DNA from: Bacillota bacterium
GTDB taxonomy: Bacteria; Bacillota; Sulfobacillia; RBS10-35; JAJYVN01
Direction of reading: 5' to 3'
Length of the DNA stretch: 52,567 bases
Assembly: GCA_021797775.1 (NCBI GenBank)
Contig: JAJZZC010000011.1
Span: 1 to 52,567, forward strand
In this document: positions 7,919 to 17,110 of the stretch, one piece after another
Position numbering within the stretch: the stretch's first letter is position 1
Layout: every line of letters begins with the position of its first letter
The notes under the pieces: model-generated
What the model saw: only the letters and a program-made list of their open reading frames with translations
Database searches by the model: none
What the model was told of the DNA's origin: nothing
Made by a program: the position numbers and the translations under genes

Positions 7919-9969
7919 GACTGCGGCTGCCCTTCAGTACCGACCTGCTGCTCGGCGGTGCGGTCATTCTGATGGTGCTGATGATGGTCGTGCCGCTGCC
8001 GACCTTTCTCCTGTCGCTGCTCATCGCCTGCAACCTGGCCATATCACTCTGCGTGGTGCTCCTCTCGACGTACACGCAGCAGCCGCTGGATTTCTCGGCG
8101 CTCCCCTCGCTGCTGGTGCTCACGACGCTGTTCCGCCTCGCCCTCAACGTGTCCACCGCGCGCCTCATCCTGCTGCGCGCCAACGCGGGCGCGGTGGTGC
8201 AGGCCTTCGGCCAGTTTGTGGTTGGCGGCAATCCCCTCGTCGGATTCATCGTGTTCCTGATCCTGGTGATCATCCAGTTCGTTGTCATCACCCGCGGCGC
8301 CGAGCGCGTGGCGGAGGTTGCGGCGCGCTTCACGCTCGACGCCATGCCTGGCAAGCAGATGTCGATTGACGCCGACCTCAATGCCGGGGTCATCAACGAC
8401 AAGATCGCCCGCCAGCGGCGCGAGGCCATCGAGCGCGAGGCCGATTTTTACGGCGCCATGGACGGGGCAAGCAAGTTTGTCAAGGGAGACGCCATCGCCG
8501 CCCTGCTGATCATCGCCATCAACATCGTGGGCGGTCTGCTCATTGGCTTGCTGCAGCGGCACATGAGCATCGGCACGGCTCTGCAGACGTACACGCTGCT
8601 CACCGTGGGTGATGGACTCACCGCCCAGATTCCCGCGCTGCTGATCAGTACGGCCACGGGCATCGTGGTCACCCGGGCGGCGGAGCAGGAGAACCTGGGG
8701 CGCGAACTGGGGATCGAGTTCTTGGCCCAGCCCCGCGTCCTCCTGTCCGCGGCGGTGGCCATGCTGCTGCTGGCGCTGGTACCGGGCCTGCCAAAGCTAC
8801 CCTTCGTGGCCATTGCCGCTGTCGTTGGCCTGATCTGGTGGCGCGCGGGCCGCTCCGCCCCCCAGGCGGGTCCGGCGGCTCCGGCGGCGGGCAAGCGCGG
8901 GGCCGCGTCCGATGCGCTGGAGCCGCCGCCACCAGGCGCGACGCCCGCGGCCACCCTGCCCCTGCTGGATGTCGATCCCCTGGAGATCGAGATCGGCTAC
9001 GGCCTGCTGCGGCTGGCCGAGGGTCCGGGCGGTGGGGAATTGATGGCGCGGGTCGCCGCCACCCGGCGGCAACTCGCGCTTGACCTCGGCCTGGTCCTGC
9101 CGCTGGTGCGGGTGCGCGACAACCTGCAACTGCCGCCGACCGCCTATGTCTTTAAGCTGCGCGGCGCCGAAGTGGCCCGCGGCGAGTTGCGCCTGGACGG
9201 CTATCTGGCGCTCCCGACCGACATCGGCGGCGAGCGGGTGCAGGGCGTGCCGACGCGGGAGCCTGCGTTCGGCCTGCCGGCGCTCTGGATCGCCGCAGCG
9301 GACAAAACGCGCGCCGAGCTGGCGGGCTACACCGTGGTCGACCCGCCCACCGTCCTCGCCACCCACTTCAGCGAGGTGTGCAAGCGCGCGGCGCCGGAAC
9401 TGCTGACGCGGCAGGAGTGCCGGGCCCTGCTGGACGTGTTGCGCGCGCGCCAGCCGGCCCTGGTGGAAGAGTTGGTGCCCGCTCTGCTCACCGTGGGCCA
9501 GGTACAGCGCGTCCTGCAGAACCTCCTGCGCGAGGGCGCGTCCATCCGCAACCTGACCACCATCCTCGAGGCCCTGGCGGACGCCGCCCCCCTGACCAAG
9601 GACGTCGACGTCCTCACCGAGAGAGCGCGGGCGGCCCTGGGCCGGGAGATCACGCGCGATCTGGGCGAGGGACGCCTCGGCGTGCTCACGCTGGACCCTG
9701 AACTGGAGGCGCGCATGGTCGAGATGGGCGCCGTCGGCGCCAGCCCGGGGCTCGACGGCTCGGCCCTCCGGGGCTTGCGCCAGTCGCTGGAGCAGGCCCT
9801 GGCGTCGCCTGCCGCGCGCGGGCGCCAACCGGTCGTCCTCACGACGCCGGCCGCCCGCCTCCCCTTCCGGCGCATCACCGAGCGGGCCTTCCCACAGTTG
9901 AAGGTTGTGTCCACGGCCGAACTCGTGGGCGACGTGCAGGTCGAGAGTCTCGGGCAGATCGGGGTCTGA
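7915..9969 (+). CDS. flhA: Flagellar export gate protein FlhA
   Basis: FlhA is the large ring protein of the export apparatus; its cytoplasmic domain docks substrates and chaperones. The start TTG 7915 overlaps the flhB stop. The N-terminal half has about eight membrane helices and the FHIPEP-family signature region (RVAEVAARFTLDAMPGKQMS, then IDADLNAGVIND). The C-terminal cytoplasmic domain begins after a Pro/Ala linker at about residue 320 and ends normally. Length, 684 residues, matches the family. Confidence 0.96.
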   Translation: MRLRLPFSTDLLLGGAVILMVLMMVVPLPTFLLSLLIACNLAISLCVVLLSTYTQQPLDFSALPSLLVLTTLFRLALNVSTARLILLRANAGAVVQAFGQFVVGGNPLVGFIVFLILVIIQFVVITRGAERVAEVAARFTLDAMPGKQMSIDADLNAGVINDKIARQRREAIEREADFYGAMDGASKFVKGDAIAALLIIAINIVGGLLIGLLQRHMSIGTALQTYTLLTVGDGLTAQIPALLISTATGIVVTRAAEQENLGRELGIEFLAQPRVLLSAAVAMLLLALVPGLPKLPFVAIAAVVGLIWWRAGRSAPQAGPAAPAAGKRGAASDALEPPPPGATPAATLPLLDVDPLEIEIGYGLLRLAEGPGGGELMARVAATRRQLALDLGLVLPLVRVRDNLQLPPTAYVFKLRGAEVARGELRLDGYLALPTDIGGERVQGVPTREPAFGLPALWIAAADKTRAELAGYTVVDPPTVLATHFSEVCKRAAPELLTRQECRALLDVLRARQPALVEELVPALLTVGQVQRVLQNLLREGASIRNLTTILEALADAAPLTKDVDVLTERARAALGREITRDLGEGRLGVLTLDPELEARMVEMGAVGASPGLDGSALRGLRQSLEQALASPAARGRQPVVLTTPAARLPFRRITERAFPQLKVVSTAELVGDVQVESLGQIGV

Positions 9970-9997
9970 GCGCCCCATGGCGATGGAGGTGCAGTCG

Positions 9998-11884
9998 GTG
10001 AAAATTAAGCGTTTCGTCGCCGATGACCTTTCCGCGGCCGTGTTGGCGGTCCGGCGGGAGTGGGGGACGAACGCCGTGATCCTCGGCACCTGCCGCAAGC
10101 CTCGGCCCGGCTGGCGGCGCCTGTTCCGGCGTTACGACCGTATGGAGGTGACCGCCGCCGTGGAGTCGCCGCCCGCCCCGGCCGGCGGCCTGTTGCCTCG
10201 TCCACCGATACGGGGCACGGGCGATGGATGGGGCACGGGTCTGCCAGCGCCCTCCAGCGGGCGCCCCCTTATAGGGGCTCCGGTCTGGGCACGCACCGAG
10301 GCGGCAACGACCCCTGGGCGCTATGCGCCGCCCGGCACGCGGCCGGCTCCAGCCGTGCGTGGCGGGGAGGCGGGGTGGATGCACTCGGGTCCGGCGGAGG
10401 CCCTGGAGGCAGCCGATGCCGATGGAGGCGGGCGTTGGCCGCCTCCCTACAGCGGAGCCGGGTCCCCAGGCGCGCTGGCGCGCGGCGGGAAGGAGGGGTG
10501 GGCGCCACCCCCGCCCTGGGCGGGCGAAGGTGCGCGCTCGGCGCACCCGCACGGGCCCGTTGCGCCCTCGGCTGGGGCCCCCCTGAGCCGCGGGGCGGAT
10601 GGGGGACGGTGGTTCCCCGGCACGGCGGAGGCCGGGGTAGCGGACGGGCCCGGGCGCTTGCCGTACCCCTACGTGGCGGAGGAGGGCGAGGGCGGGCGTT
10701 TGCCACGACCCGATGCTCCAGGCGCGCCGTCCCGCGCCCCGCTGGCGCGCGGCAGGGACGCGGGACGGCCGCAACGGGCACAGGCGTCGGGTGAAGGGGG
10801 GCGTTCGCCGCGCTCCTGCGCGCCGGGCGGGGACGCCGGGTGGGCGGGACTGGCGGCGGGTGCGACGGGGGAGGACGGGGAGGTGTCTGAAGATGGCGCG
10901 GCCGCGGCTCCCCCTGCCCGAGAGACGGGGAGGCCTGCCGCGGGCGACGCCCGGTCGCCGCGACGCGGTATCTGCGCCCCACGGGTGGACCTCATGGAGG
11001 GCGGTGCGCCGGAGGCCCTGCGCGCCGCGCTCTTCGCTGCGCCCGCCAGGCCGGCCACCGTGGGCCCTCTGCCGGTGCGACCGCAACCGGGTGGTCGGGC
11101 GGTGGTCGTGCTCGTCGGTCCGACCGGGACGGGCAAAACGGTGACCGCTGCGAAGCTGGCGGCGCACCTCCACCTCCAGCAGGGGTGGCGGGTGGGACTC
11201 GTCAGCACCGACGCCCTGCGCGTCGGTGCCGTCGAGCAACTGGGCGCGTACGCGCGACTGCTCTCGCTCCCCTTTGAGGCGGCGCCGACTCCAGCGGCGT
11301 TGGAACGAGCGTTGCAGCGGATGGCGGCCACCGACGTCGTCGTGGTGGACACCGCCGGGTGCTGCCATCGCGACGGCCGGGGGCTGCGCGACCTGGCGGC
11401 GCAACTGGAGGCGGCGGCCCGCGCGGCTGGCGGATCGGCCGCACGCACGCCTACCCCGGCGCCGCCGGTCTGGATCAACGGCCATGCGGCACCGCGGGCT
11501 GGCGAGCAGGGATCACCGCCGCCTCCCGTGGCCAGCGCGGAGGACGCCCAGCCCCGGCCTGCCAGCCCGTCTGCCACGCCATGGCACGGCGGGATCGAGG
11601 TACATCTCGTGCTGGAGGCGACCGCCCGGCGCGCCGAGGCCGAGGCCGTGCTCGCGACATACCGCGCGAGCCTGAACCCGTGCGGCGCCGGGGCGGCGCG
11701 CCTGCTGCTCACCAAGCTCGACGCGTGCGCGGCTCCCCCGGAGGTCACGGGGGTCGCGGCAGCCCGCGGGCTCCCACTCTCCTATTTCGCCGCGGGACCG
11801 CGCGTGCCCGACGACCTGGCCGTGGCCTGGCCAGATCGGCTGGCGGAGGCGCTGGCGGTGGCGCGCGCCGCTCAGGGTGCGTAG
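9998..11884 (+). CDS. flhF: FlhF, SRP-type GTPase, with large disordered insert
   Basis: FlhF is a signal-recognition-particle-like GTPase that sets flagellar position and number. GTG 9998 lies 8 nt after GGAGGT and yields MKIKRFVADDLSAAVLAVRR, the usual start; ATG 9977 is an alternative. The G domain is intact: GPTGTGKT at about residue 374, a DTAG box, and TKLD. Two things are odd. Residues about 60-360 are a Pro/Gly/Arg-rich low-complexity region that makes the protein about 628 residues instead of the common 370-480. A second Pro-rich insert of about 50 residues sits between DTAG and TKLD. flhG follows. Confidence 0.93.
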   Translation: MKIKRFVADDLSAAVLAVRREWGTNAVILGTCRKPRPGWRRLFRRYDRMEVTAAVESPPAPAGGLLPRPPIRGTGDGWGTGLPAPSSGRPLIGAPVWARTEAATTPGRYAPPGTRPAPAVRGGEAGWMHSGPAEALEAADADGGGRWPPPYSGAGSPGALARGGKEGWAPPPPWAGEGARSAHPHGPVAPSAGAPLSRGADGGRWFPGTAEAGVADGPGRLPYPYVAEEGEGGRLPRPDAPGAPSRAPLARGRDAGRPQRAQASGEGGRSPRSCAPGGDAGWAGLAAGATGEDGEVSEDGAAAAPPARETGRPAAGDARSPRRGICAPRVDLMEGGAPEALRAALFAAPARPATVGPLPVRPQPGGRAVVVLVGPTGTGKTVTAAKLAAHLHLQQGWRVGLVSTDALRVGAVEQLGAYARLLSLPFEAAPTPAALERALQRMAATDVVVVDTAGCCHRDGRGLRDLAAQLEAAARAAGGSAARTPTPAPPVWINGHAAPRAGEQGSPPPPVASAEDAQPRPASPSATPWHGGIEVHLVLEATARRAEAEAVLATYRASLNPCGAGAARLLLTKLDACAAPPEVTGVAAARGLPLSYFAAGPRVPDDLAVAWPDRLAEALAVARAAQGA

Positions 11885-11944
11885 GGGCTCTCTGCTCTGC
11901 CCGGGGGCCCGCAGAGGGTGTTTGAGGGGCAAGGAGGCACGGGC

Positions 11945-12886
11945 ATGGAGGCGACAGGGCGGTGGGAACCGGCGGGCCGAACGGGCCCTTCCCCGGCTGG
12001 CGCGACCACGGCACGCGTCGTGGTCGTAACCGGGGGAAAGGGCGGGGTGGGTAAGAGCAACTTCAGCCTCAACTTCAGCTTGGCGCTCTGTGAACGCGGG
12101 CGGCGCGTGCTGCTGGTGGATGGGGACAGCGGGCTCGGCAGCCTGGATGTACTCTTGGGGATCTGTCCCGAGCGGCACCTGGGGCACGTGCTCCGTGGCA
12201 GTTGCAGCGCGACCGACGCCCTGGTGCGTGCCCCCCTCGGGCTGCACTTGCTGGCGGCCGCTTCCGGGCTGCAGGCGTTGGGAGATGCCGCGGCCGAGGA
12301 GGTGACCCGACTCGGGACCGCCCTGGGTAGCCTGTCAGTCGCGTACGACGTCTGCGTGCTGGACGCCGGTGCCGGGCTGGGTCCCCTGGTCCACGCACTG
12401 CTGGCGGCCGCCAGCGAGCGCATCGTCGTGACTACGCCGGAGCCGACGGCGCTGGCCGATGCCTATGCCACCTGCAAGGCCATCATCGCCTCCGAGCCAC
12501 GGGGGGAGACATGGCTGCTGATCAACATGGCGGAGAGCGCCGCGGAGGCCGAGGCCGCGGCGCGTGGCATCGTGAGCGTTTGCCGTGGCTACTTGGCCTG
12601 GTCACCCCGACCACTCGGCTGGGTACCGCGGGATCCGCGCGTCTGTCGCTCGGTCCGGGAGCAGCGGCCCTTCCTGCTGGCGAGCGAGCAGGGCCCCGCG
12701 GCCCGCGCCATGAGGGGGGTGGCCGCCGCCTTCTGCTCGGAAAGCCCGGTGGAGCGTGGACCGGGACTGCGCGATCTCCTCTTGTCTCTGGTGCAGCGCG
12801 TGGGTGGCGCCGCCTCCGGCTGCCAGGAAGTCCAGGCCAGAGGGCTCTGGCGGACTCCGCTGCCCCGAGGGGGTGCTCGGTCATGA
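11945..12886 (+). CDS. flhG: FlhG (YlxH/FleN), MinD-like ATPase
   Basis: FlhG is a MinD/ParA-type ATPase that antagonises FlhF and limits flagellar number. ATG 11945 is placed 7 nt after a strong AAGGAGG (11931-11937). The deviant Walker A GGKGGVGKS is at about residues 29-37, followed by LLVDGDSGLGSLDVLLGI (switch I/Walker B-like) and VLDAGAGLGPLV. Length is 313 residues. The stop overlaps the sigma-factor ATG (ATGA), so the two are probably coupled. Confidence 0.93.
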   Translation: MEATGRWEPAGRTGPSPAGATTARVVVVTGGKGGVGKSNFSLNFSLALCERGRRVLLVDGDSGLGSLDVLLGICPERHLGHVLRGSCSATDALVRAPLGLHLLAAASGLQALGDAAAEEVTRLGTALGSLSVAYDVCVLDAGAGLGPLVHALLAAASERIVVTTPEPTALADAYATCKAIIASEPRGETWLLINMAESAAEAEAAARGIVSVCRGYLAWSPRPLGWVPRDPRVCRSVREQRPFLLASEQGPAARAMRGVAAAFCSESPVERGPGLRDLLLSLVQRVGGAASGCQEVQARGLWRTPLPRGGARS

Positions 12887-13773
12887 CAGACAGAGCCGCG
12901 CGGAGCGACGGGGTTTCCGGGGGTGGCCATCAGCCACCCCCCGCAGGTGACTCGGTCCCCGCCTGCGGGCCAGGGGGCGGATCGGAACCGCCGTCCCGGC
13001 CGGCAGCCGCTTCGACGGACGCTGCGGGGGCGCGCGCCACGTACCAGCGGAGCGGCCGGCCCCTGGACGAGGCCGTCGTGGTGCGCTACTTGCCGCTGGT
13101 GAAGCACGTGGCGGCCCGCCTGGCCATGGGGCTGCCGAGCCACATCGAGATGGACGACCTGCACAGCTACGGCATCTTCGGGTTGCTCGACGCGCTGCAG
13201 AAATTCGATCCGGGACGGGGCGTCAAGTTTGAGACCTATGCCTTCACCCGCATCCGGGGCGCCATCCTCGACGGACTGCGCGCCATGGACTGGGTGCCGA
13301 CCTCCATGCGGCAGCGGGCGCGGCAGGTGGAGGATGCCTTCTCGCGCGTCGAAGCGCGCCTGGGCCACAGCGCGGAGGACGTGGAGGTCGCCGAGGAACT
13401 GGGCATGGGGCTCGGGGACTTCCATCGGCTGATGCGGGACATGGAGCGGGCCAGCGTCCTTTCGCTCGACGAGCTGTGGGGCGAGGACAGCGGCGAGGAG
13501 TATACGCTGCGCGACCTGGTGCGCGACGACCGGGCGCCGGATCCCACCGAGTCCGCGGAGTGGCGGGACCGGGAGGAGATCCTGGCCGCGGCCATCGACG
13601 CCCTTCCCGAGCGCGAGCGCACGGTCCTGACGCTGTTCTACTACGACGGGCTCGTGCCCAAGGAGATCGCCGCCGTGCTCGGGGTGTCGGTCTCGCGCGT
13701 CTCCCAGTTGCACACGCGCGCTGTGATGCGGTTAAAGGGGCGGCTGACCGCCACCCAGCGCTCGTTGCTCTGA
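12883..13773 (+). CDS. fliA: Sigma-28-type RNA polymerase sigma factor (FliA/SigD/WhiG)
   Basis: This factor directs late flagellar and chemotaxis gene transcription. ATG 12883 overlaps the flhG stop. After a disordered N-terminal extension of about 55 residues come region 2 (DDLHSYGIFGLLDALQKFDP, FETYAFTRIRGAILDGLR, WVPTSMRQRAR), region 3, and region 4 with a helix-turn-helix (VPKEIAAVLGVSVSRVSQLH). Length is 296 residues. Which FliA/SigD/WhiG subgroup applies cannot be settled here. No anti-sigma FlgM gene is seen in the window. Confidence 0.93.
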   Translation: MTDRAARSDGVSGGGHQPPPAGDSVPACGPGGGSEPPSRPAAASTDAAGARATYQRSGRPLDEAVVVRYLPLVKHVAARLAMGLPSHIEMDDLHSYGIFGLLDALQKFDPGRGVKFETYAFTRIRGAILDGLRAMDWVPTSMRQRARQVEDAFSRVEARLGHSAEDVEVAEELGMGLGDFHRLMRDMERASVLSLDELWGEDSGEEYTLRDLVRDDRAPDPTESAEWRDREEILAAAIDALPERERTVLTLFYYDGLVPKEIAAVLGVSVSRVSQLHTRAVMRLKGRLTATQRSLL

Positions 13774-14469
13774 AACCGCCGGGGGGGCGCGCCGTCTCAG
13801 GTTCGCGCTACCAGGAACGCGATGGTCCGTGAGGGGCGGTGCTTATGGAAGTCGGCGGGGTTGTCCCGTCGGCGCAGCCTGCGGCAGGGGTCGAGCGGAT
13901 GGCGGAGCAACGGCGGCGGCAAGGGAAGTCCGGCGGGGATCCGGCCAAGGCAGGGGGCGGCAGGAATAGCGCCGTCCGGCGGCCGTCTCCGGTATCCGCC
14001 GCACCGCCACCCGCCGCGGGCCCGGACGGGACTACCGTCGTGGGCCGGCGCCTGGACATCCGCCTTTGAGCGTGCGGCTCTGTGCCGCCTGCGGGGAGGC
14101 GCTGGGGCTTGCGCCGCGGGGCCGTGCGTATCCAACGCGCGTCCGCCCCCGGCGACCGCTCCGGTTTTCGCGGCTCTGGGTGGGGCCGCGGCCTGCGCGC
14201 ACCGCCCCCCGCGGCGCTGGCGTGTGGCCCCTTGTCACCCGGCGGCACGGCCGCCCCACTCGCCTGCCAGGGTGTCCCACCCGGGTGGCCGAGATCCACC
14301 AGGTGCTGGCCGCCTGGCCATGGGCCCCCTCGCTTCGTCGTGCCTGACGCGCGGCATGCTCTCCGTGTCCAGGTCGTCGCCTATGATGGCGCGGCCGGGA
14401 CGCCACATCGGGGGTATGCGCGGACGGCCGGCCGGAGCCGGGACCCTCGCAGCCCTGGGGGTGTAGTCA
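13774..14469. other. Gene-poor 0.7-kb stretch after the sigma factor
   Basis: No recognisable family lies here. The best candidates are the small reading frame at 13845-14069, listed separately, and a TTG-started frame at 14066-14347 that begins SVRLCAACGEALG. That second frame overlaps the first by 4 bp and has one CxxC pair, but then runs into Arg/Pro-rich sequence typical of chance GC-rich frames. A TATGAT box at about 14381 could be a -10 element for the next gene, but no good -35 is visible. Confidence 0.5.
13845..14069 (+). CDS. Small hypothetical protein after the sigma gene
   Basis: ATG 13845 follows GAGGGGCGG at suitable spacing, and an in-frame GTG lies at 13839. The 74-residue product is unrecognised. 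It opens MEVGGVVPSAQPAAGVERMA, has a basic Gln/Arg/Lys-rich centre, a Pro/Ala linker and ends GTTVVGRRLDIRL, a short beta-strand-like tail. No membrane segment or metal-binding motif is seen. The same strand and close position (71 bp after the sigma gene) suggest it may be the last gene of the flagellar operon. Reality as a gene is uncertain. Confidence 0.4.
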   Translation: MEVGGVVPSAQPAAGVERMAEQRRRQGKSGGDPAKAGGGRNSAVRRPSPVSAAPPPAAGPDGTTVVGRRLDIRL

Positions 14470-15174
14470 TTGCGAGCGTCAAGGGGCGCGCCGGGCGCTG
14501 CGGCTGATGTTGTGGACGGTGGCGGCTTTGCCGTGCGGCGGCGTCTCCTGGAACGGCGCCGGGAGCTGGCGGCGCTACGGGCCGGTCTACGCCAGGGCGG
14601 CGGGTTGGAGGAGACCCAGGGGCAGGCGCTTTCGGAGCTCTCTACTTACGACAACCATCCCGCCGACATCGGCACGGAGACCTGGCAGCGGGGCCAGGCG
14701 GTGGGCATGGCGATGGACCTGGCATCCGCAGTCGAGGAGGTGGACGCCGCGCTGGAGCGGCTGCAGTCAGGGGCGTACGGCCGGTGCGAGACGTGCGGGG
14801 GCCTGATCGCCCCTGGCCGGCTCGCCACGCTCCCGGAGGCGCGGCGCTGCACGGCGTGCCAGGAGGCTGCGGACGCGAGCGCCTGGCGCGGCAAACCCGC
14901 GCCGACGCGCGTCGAAGAGGAGGTCCTGTCCCCGCCCTTCGCGCGCACCGAGCGGGACGGGGACGACGCGGTTGGTTTCGATGGCGAGGACGCTTGGCAG
15001 GCGGTCGCGCGGTACGGATCGTCGGACACCCCCGCCGACGTCCCCGGTGCCCACCGCTACCCGGAGATTGTCGAGGACGTCGGCGAGCGCCACGGGGCCG
15101 TGGAGGCGGTGGAGAACGAGGTCACGGCCGAGGGCGAGCCCATCCTGGACGTGCCGGAGGGCGACACGCTCTGA
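14470..15174 (+). CDS. DksA/TraR zinc-finger protein, YteA-like
   Basis: This protein resembles the YteA group of DksA/TraR proteins found in Gram-positive bacteria, which probably act on RNA polymerase or during sporulation-related growth. The N-terminal coiled-coil part leads into the group hallmark LSTYDNHPADIGTETWQRGQ. A four-cysteine zinc site follows (CETCGG at about residues 107-112 and CTACQ at about 133-137). TTG 14470 lies 8 nt after GGGGG; GTG 14512 or 14533 are alternatives. The 234-residue length and the acidic C-terminal half (YPEIVEDVGERHG...) match YteA-type proteins. lspA lies downstream. Confidence 0.85.
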   Translation: MRASRGAPGAAADVVDGGGFAVRRRLLERRRELAALRAGLRQGGGLEETQGQALSELSTYDNHPADIGTETWQRGQAVGMAMDLASAVEEVDAALERLQSGAYGRCETCGGLIAPGRLATLPEARRCTACQEAADASAWRGKPAPTRVEEEVLSPPFARTERDGDDAVGFDGEDAWQAVARYGSSDTPADVPGAHRYPEIVEDVGERHGAVEAVENEVTAEGEPILDVPEGDTL

Positions 15175-15393
15175 GGGATGCGTCTCTTCGATGTCCGGTG
15201 GGCCTGGGGTGCGCTCGTCTGTGCCCGTCCGGACGGCGCCCCTACCGGACGCGGCTCGCGCAGTCCGGTTTGCCCGGCCGTCTCCCTGCTGCAATCTGTC
15301 GTGGTAGAATGCAGCGGCTCCGGGTTGCACCGGCGCGCGGGGGGAGGCGTCCCGGCTGGCCGGCGCCTCGCCGGCCAAGGGGGGCGGCGTCCG

Positions 15394-15840
15394 TTGGCCA
15401 TCGCGCTGACCGCGCTCTTGGTCTTCGGACTGGACACGGTGAGCAAGTGGCTGGTAGCGACCCGCATGGCTCCTGGCCAAAGCATTCCCGTCATCCCCGG
15501 CTTTTTTTACATCACGTATGTGCGCAATGCGGGCGCGGCCTTCGGCCTGCTGCAGCACCGCACGCCGCTCTTCGTCGCTGTGGCCGTCGCGGTGATCGCG
15601 CTGATCGCGGCATACGGCCGCAGGCTGGCCCACGGTTCGCGCCTGCTCGGCGTCGCGCTGGGTATGCTGCTCGGCGGGGCGGCGGGCAACCTCATGGATC
15701 GGGTGCTCTACGGCCAGGTGATCGACTTCCTGGACTTCCGGGTATGGTCCTTCGTCTTCAACGTAGCGGACAGCGCCATCGTCGTCGGCGCTATCCTCTT
15801 TGTGCTCGATCTCTTGCGCCCCCCGGCCGGGGGGGTGTGA
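15394..15840 (+). CDS. lspA: Lipoprotein signal peptidase LspA
   Basis: LspA is the membrane aspartyl peptidase that removes lipoprotein signal peptides. TTG 15394, after CAAGGGGGGCGG, gives 148 residues opening with a helix (MAIALTALLVFGLDTVSKWL). Longer in-frame starts upstream would add Arg/Gly-rich sequence foreign to the family. Both catalytic Asp motifs are present: NLMDR at about residue 102 and FNVADSAI at about 125, as is the YVRNAGAAFGLL segment. The gene ends 4 bp before the rluD start. At least one lipoprotein substrate candidate is in the window (48475). Confidence 0.9.
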   Translation: MAIALTALLVFGLDTVSKWLVATRMAPGQSIPVIPGFFYITYVRNAGAAFGLLQHRTPLFVAVAVAVIALIAAYGRRLAHGSRLLGVALGMLLGGAAGNLMDRVLYGQVIDFLDFRVWSFVFNVADSAIVVGAILFVLDLLRPPAGGV

Positions 15841-15844
15841 GGGC

Positions 15845-16828
15845 GTGTCGGTGGACGCTGGGGCCGAGCCCTTTCCGCGCACGTTCCTCTGTGCCGACGG
15901 CGGCATGCGCCTCGACGTGTTCCTCGCCACGCTGCTCGCGCCCGAGGCGGTATCGCGCATGCAGGTGCAGCGCAGCATCCGCGCGGGTCTGGTGCGGGTG
16001 GACGGCCGGGTGGGCAAGGGCGGGGAGCGCCTGCCGGCGGGCGCCCGCGTGGAGGTGGCGGCCCTGGCGGAGGGCCAACCGGCCCCGCTGCAGCCGGAAC
16101 CCATCCCGCTGCACGTGGTGTACGAGGACGAGGACCTCGCCGTGGTGGACAAGCCGCGGGGCTTGGTGGTGCATCCGGCGCCGGGAAACGCGCGCGGCAC
16201 GCTGGTCCACGCGCTCTTGGCGCGGTACGGGAGCCTGGAGGGCGTGGCGGGTGGACCGGCGGACGCCGATGCGGGCGACGCCGCCGTCCGCCCGGGGATC
16301 GTCCACCGCTTGGACCGCGACACGACCGGCCTGCTCCTTGTCGCCCGTACCCGGCGGGCGGGTCTGGCCTTGCGGCGGCAGATCGCCGCGCGCGAGGTGG
16401 CGCGACTGTACCTGGCCATCGCCCACGGCCTGCCGCCGGAGCGTTTCACGGTAGACGCGCCGCTCGGCCGCGCGCCGGACGGGCGGCGTATGGAGGCGGT
16501 GGAGGGCGGTCGGCCAGCCAGGACCCACGCCGCCCTGCGCGAGCGCTTCCCCGGGCCGCCGGCCTGCTCCCTGCTGGAACTGCGCCTGGAGACGGGCCGA
16601 ACGCACCAGATCCGCGTGCATCTCGCCGCGGCCGGGTACCCGGTGGCGGGCGACGCGCTCTACGGGCAGCCCGAGCGCGACGCCGCGGCGGGGCTGCACC
16701 TGGCCGGCCAGGCCCTGCACGCGTGGCGCCTGCGTTTCCGTCACCCCGCCGACGGGCGGGAGGTCACGGTCGAGGCGGCCCCGCCGCCCGACTTCCTGGC
16801 CGCCCTGACCGCCCTGCGGGGGCGGTGA
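15845..16828 (+). CDS. rluD: Ribosomal large-subunit pseudouridine synthase, RluD family
   Basis: The enzyme isomerises uridine to pseudouridine in RNA, probably 23S rRNA. GTG 15845 gives 327 residues: an N-terminal S4-type RNA-binding domain (RLDVFLATLLAPEAVSRMQV, then RAGLVRVDGR), followed by the catalytic domain with HRLDRDTTGLLLVA at about residue 154, whose Asp is the nucleophile. The later motif GRTHQIRVHLAAAGYPVAGD is also intact. lspA-rluD is a common pairing in Gram-positive bacteria. Exact site specificity (RluD or another) cannot be told from sequence alone. Confidence 0.9.
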   Translation: MSVDAGAEPFPRTFLCADGGMRLDVFLATLLAPEAVSRMQVQRSIRAGLVRVDGRVGKGGERLPAGARVEVAALAEGQPAPLQPEPIPLHVVYEDEDLAVVDKPRGLVVHPAPGNARGTLVHALLARYGSLEGVAGGPADADAGDAAVRPGIVHRLDRDTTGLLLVARTRRAGLALRRQIAAREVARLYLAIAHGLPPERFTVDAPLGRAPDGRRMEAVEGGRPARTHAALRERFPGPPACSLLELRLETGRTHQIRVHLAAAGYPVAGDALYGQPERDAAAGLHLAGQALHAWRLRFRHPADGREVTVEAAPPPDFLAALTALRGR

Positions 16829-16838
16829 TGCGGGCGCT

Positions 16839-16870
16839 GCCCACTGGGCACCACAGGAGGTGCCGTGGGC
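16839..16870 (+). terminator. Hairpin just after rluD
   Basis: GCCCAC (16839-16844) pairs with GTGGGC (16865-16870), and GGCACC (16847-16852) with GGTGCC (16859-16864), leaving a 2-nt bulge and a 6-nt loop. It starts 10 nt after the rluD stop. There is no T run, so this is terminator-like by position only. Confidence 0.5.
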
Positions 16871-16948
16871 GGTGCCGCGGCCTGGGGCTCGGTCCTTCCG
16901 CCCCCCCCCACGCCCGCCGTGGGCGGCCCCCTTTGGCGGTGCGATCGC

Positions 16949-17048
16949 GCAACGGGACGGCCCGTCGCCTTGGCGGGGTCCGGCCTCTCGGCACGGCCTC
17001 ACCCCCTCGGCGTCGCGGGGTGCTTCTGCGCCCGCGGGGTCCGGCTGA
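16949..17048. repeat. Decayed dispersed repeat, copy A
   Basis: Block 16949-16975 matches 21437-21463 at about 23 of 27 positions, and block 17013-17048 matches 21481-21516 at 32 of 36 positions. The blocks are in the same order and orientation, with different spacing between them. Neither copy lies in a gene. Confidence 0.55.
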
Positions 17049-17110
17049 TCATGCCAGACGCGGGTGAAGGTCGGGCAGGTCGAAGCCAGGACGGCGGCAT
17101 GTGAAAAAGG

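Noticed and set aside
9875-11485. Minus-strand frame of 536 codons opposite flhF
   Set aside because: No conserved domain, Arg-rich, and opposite a well-supported GTPase gene.
15301-15310. TAGAAT box as a promoter for lspA
   Set aside because: The -10 match is good, but no acceptable -35 lies 16-18 bp upstream.
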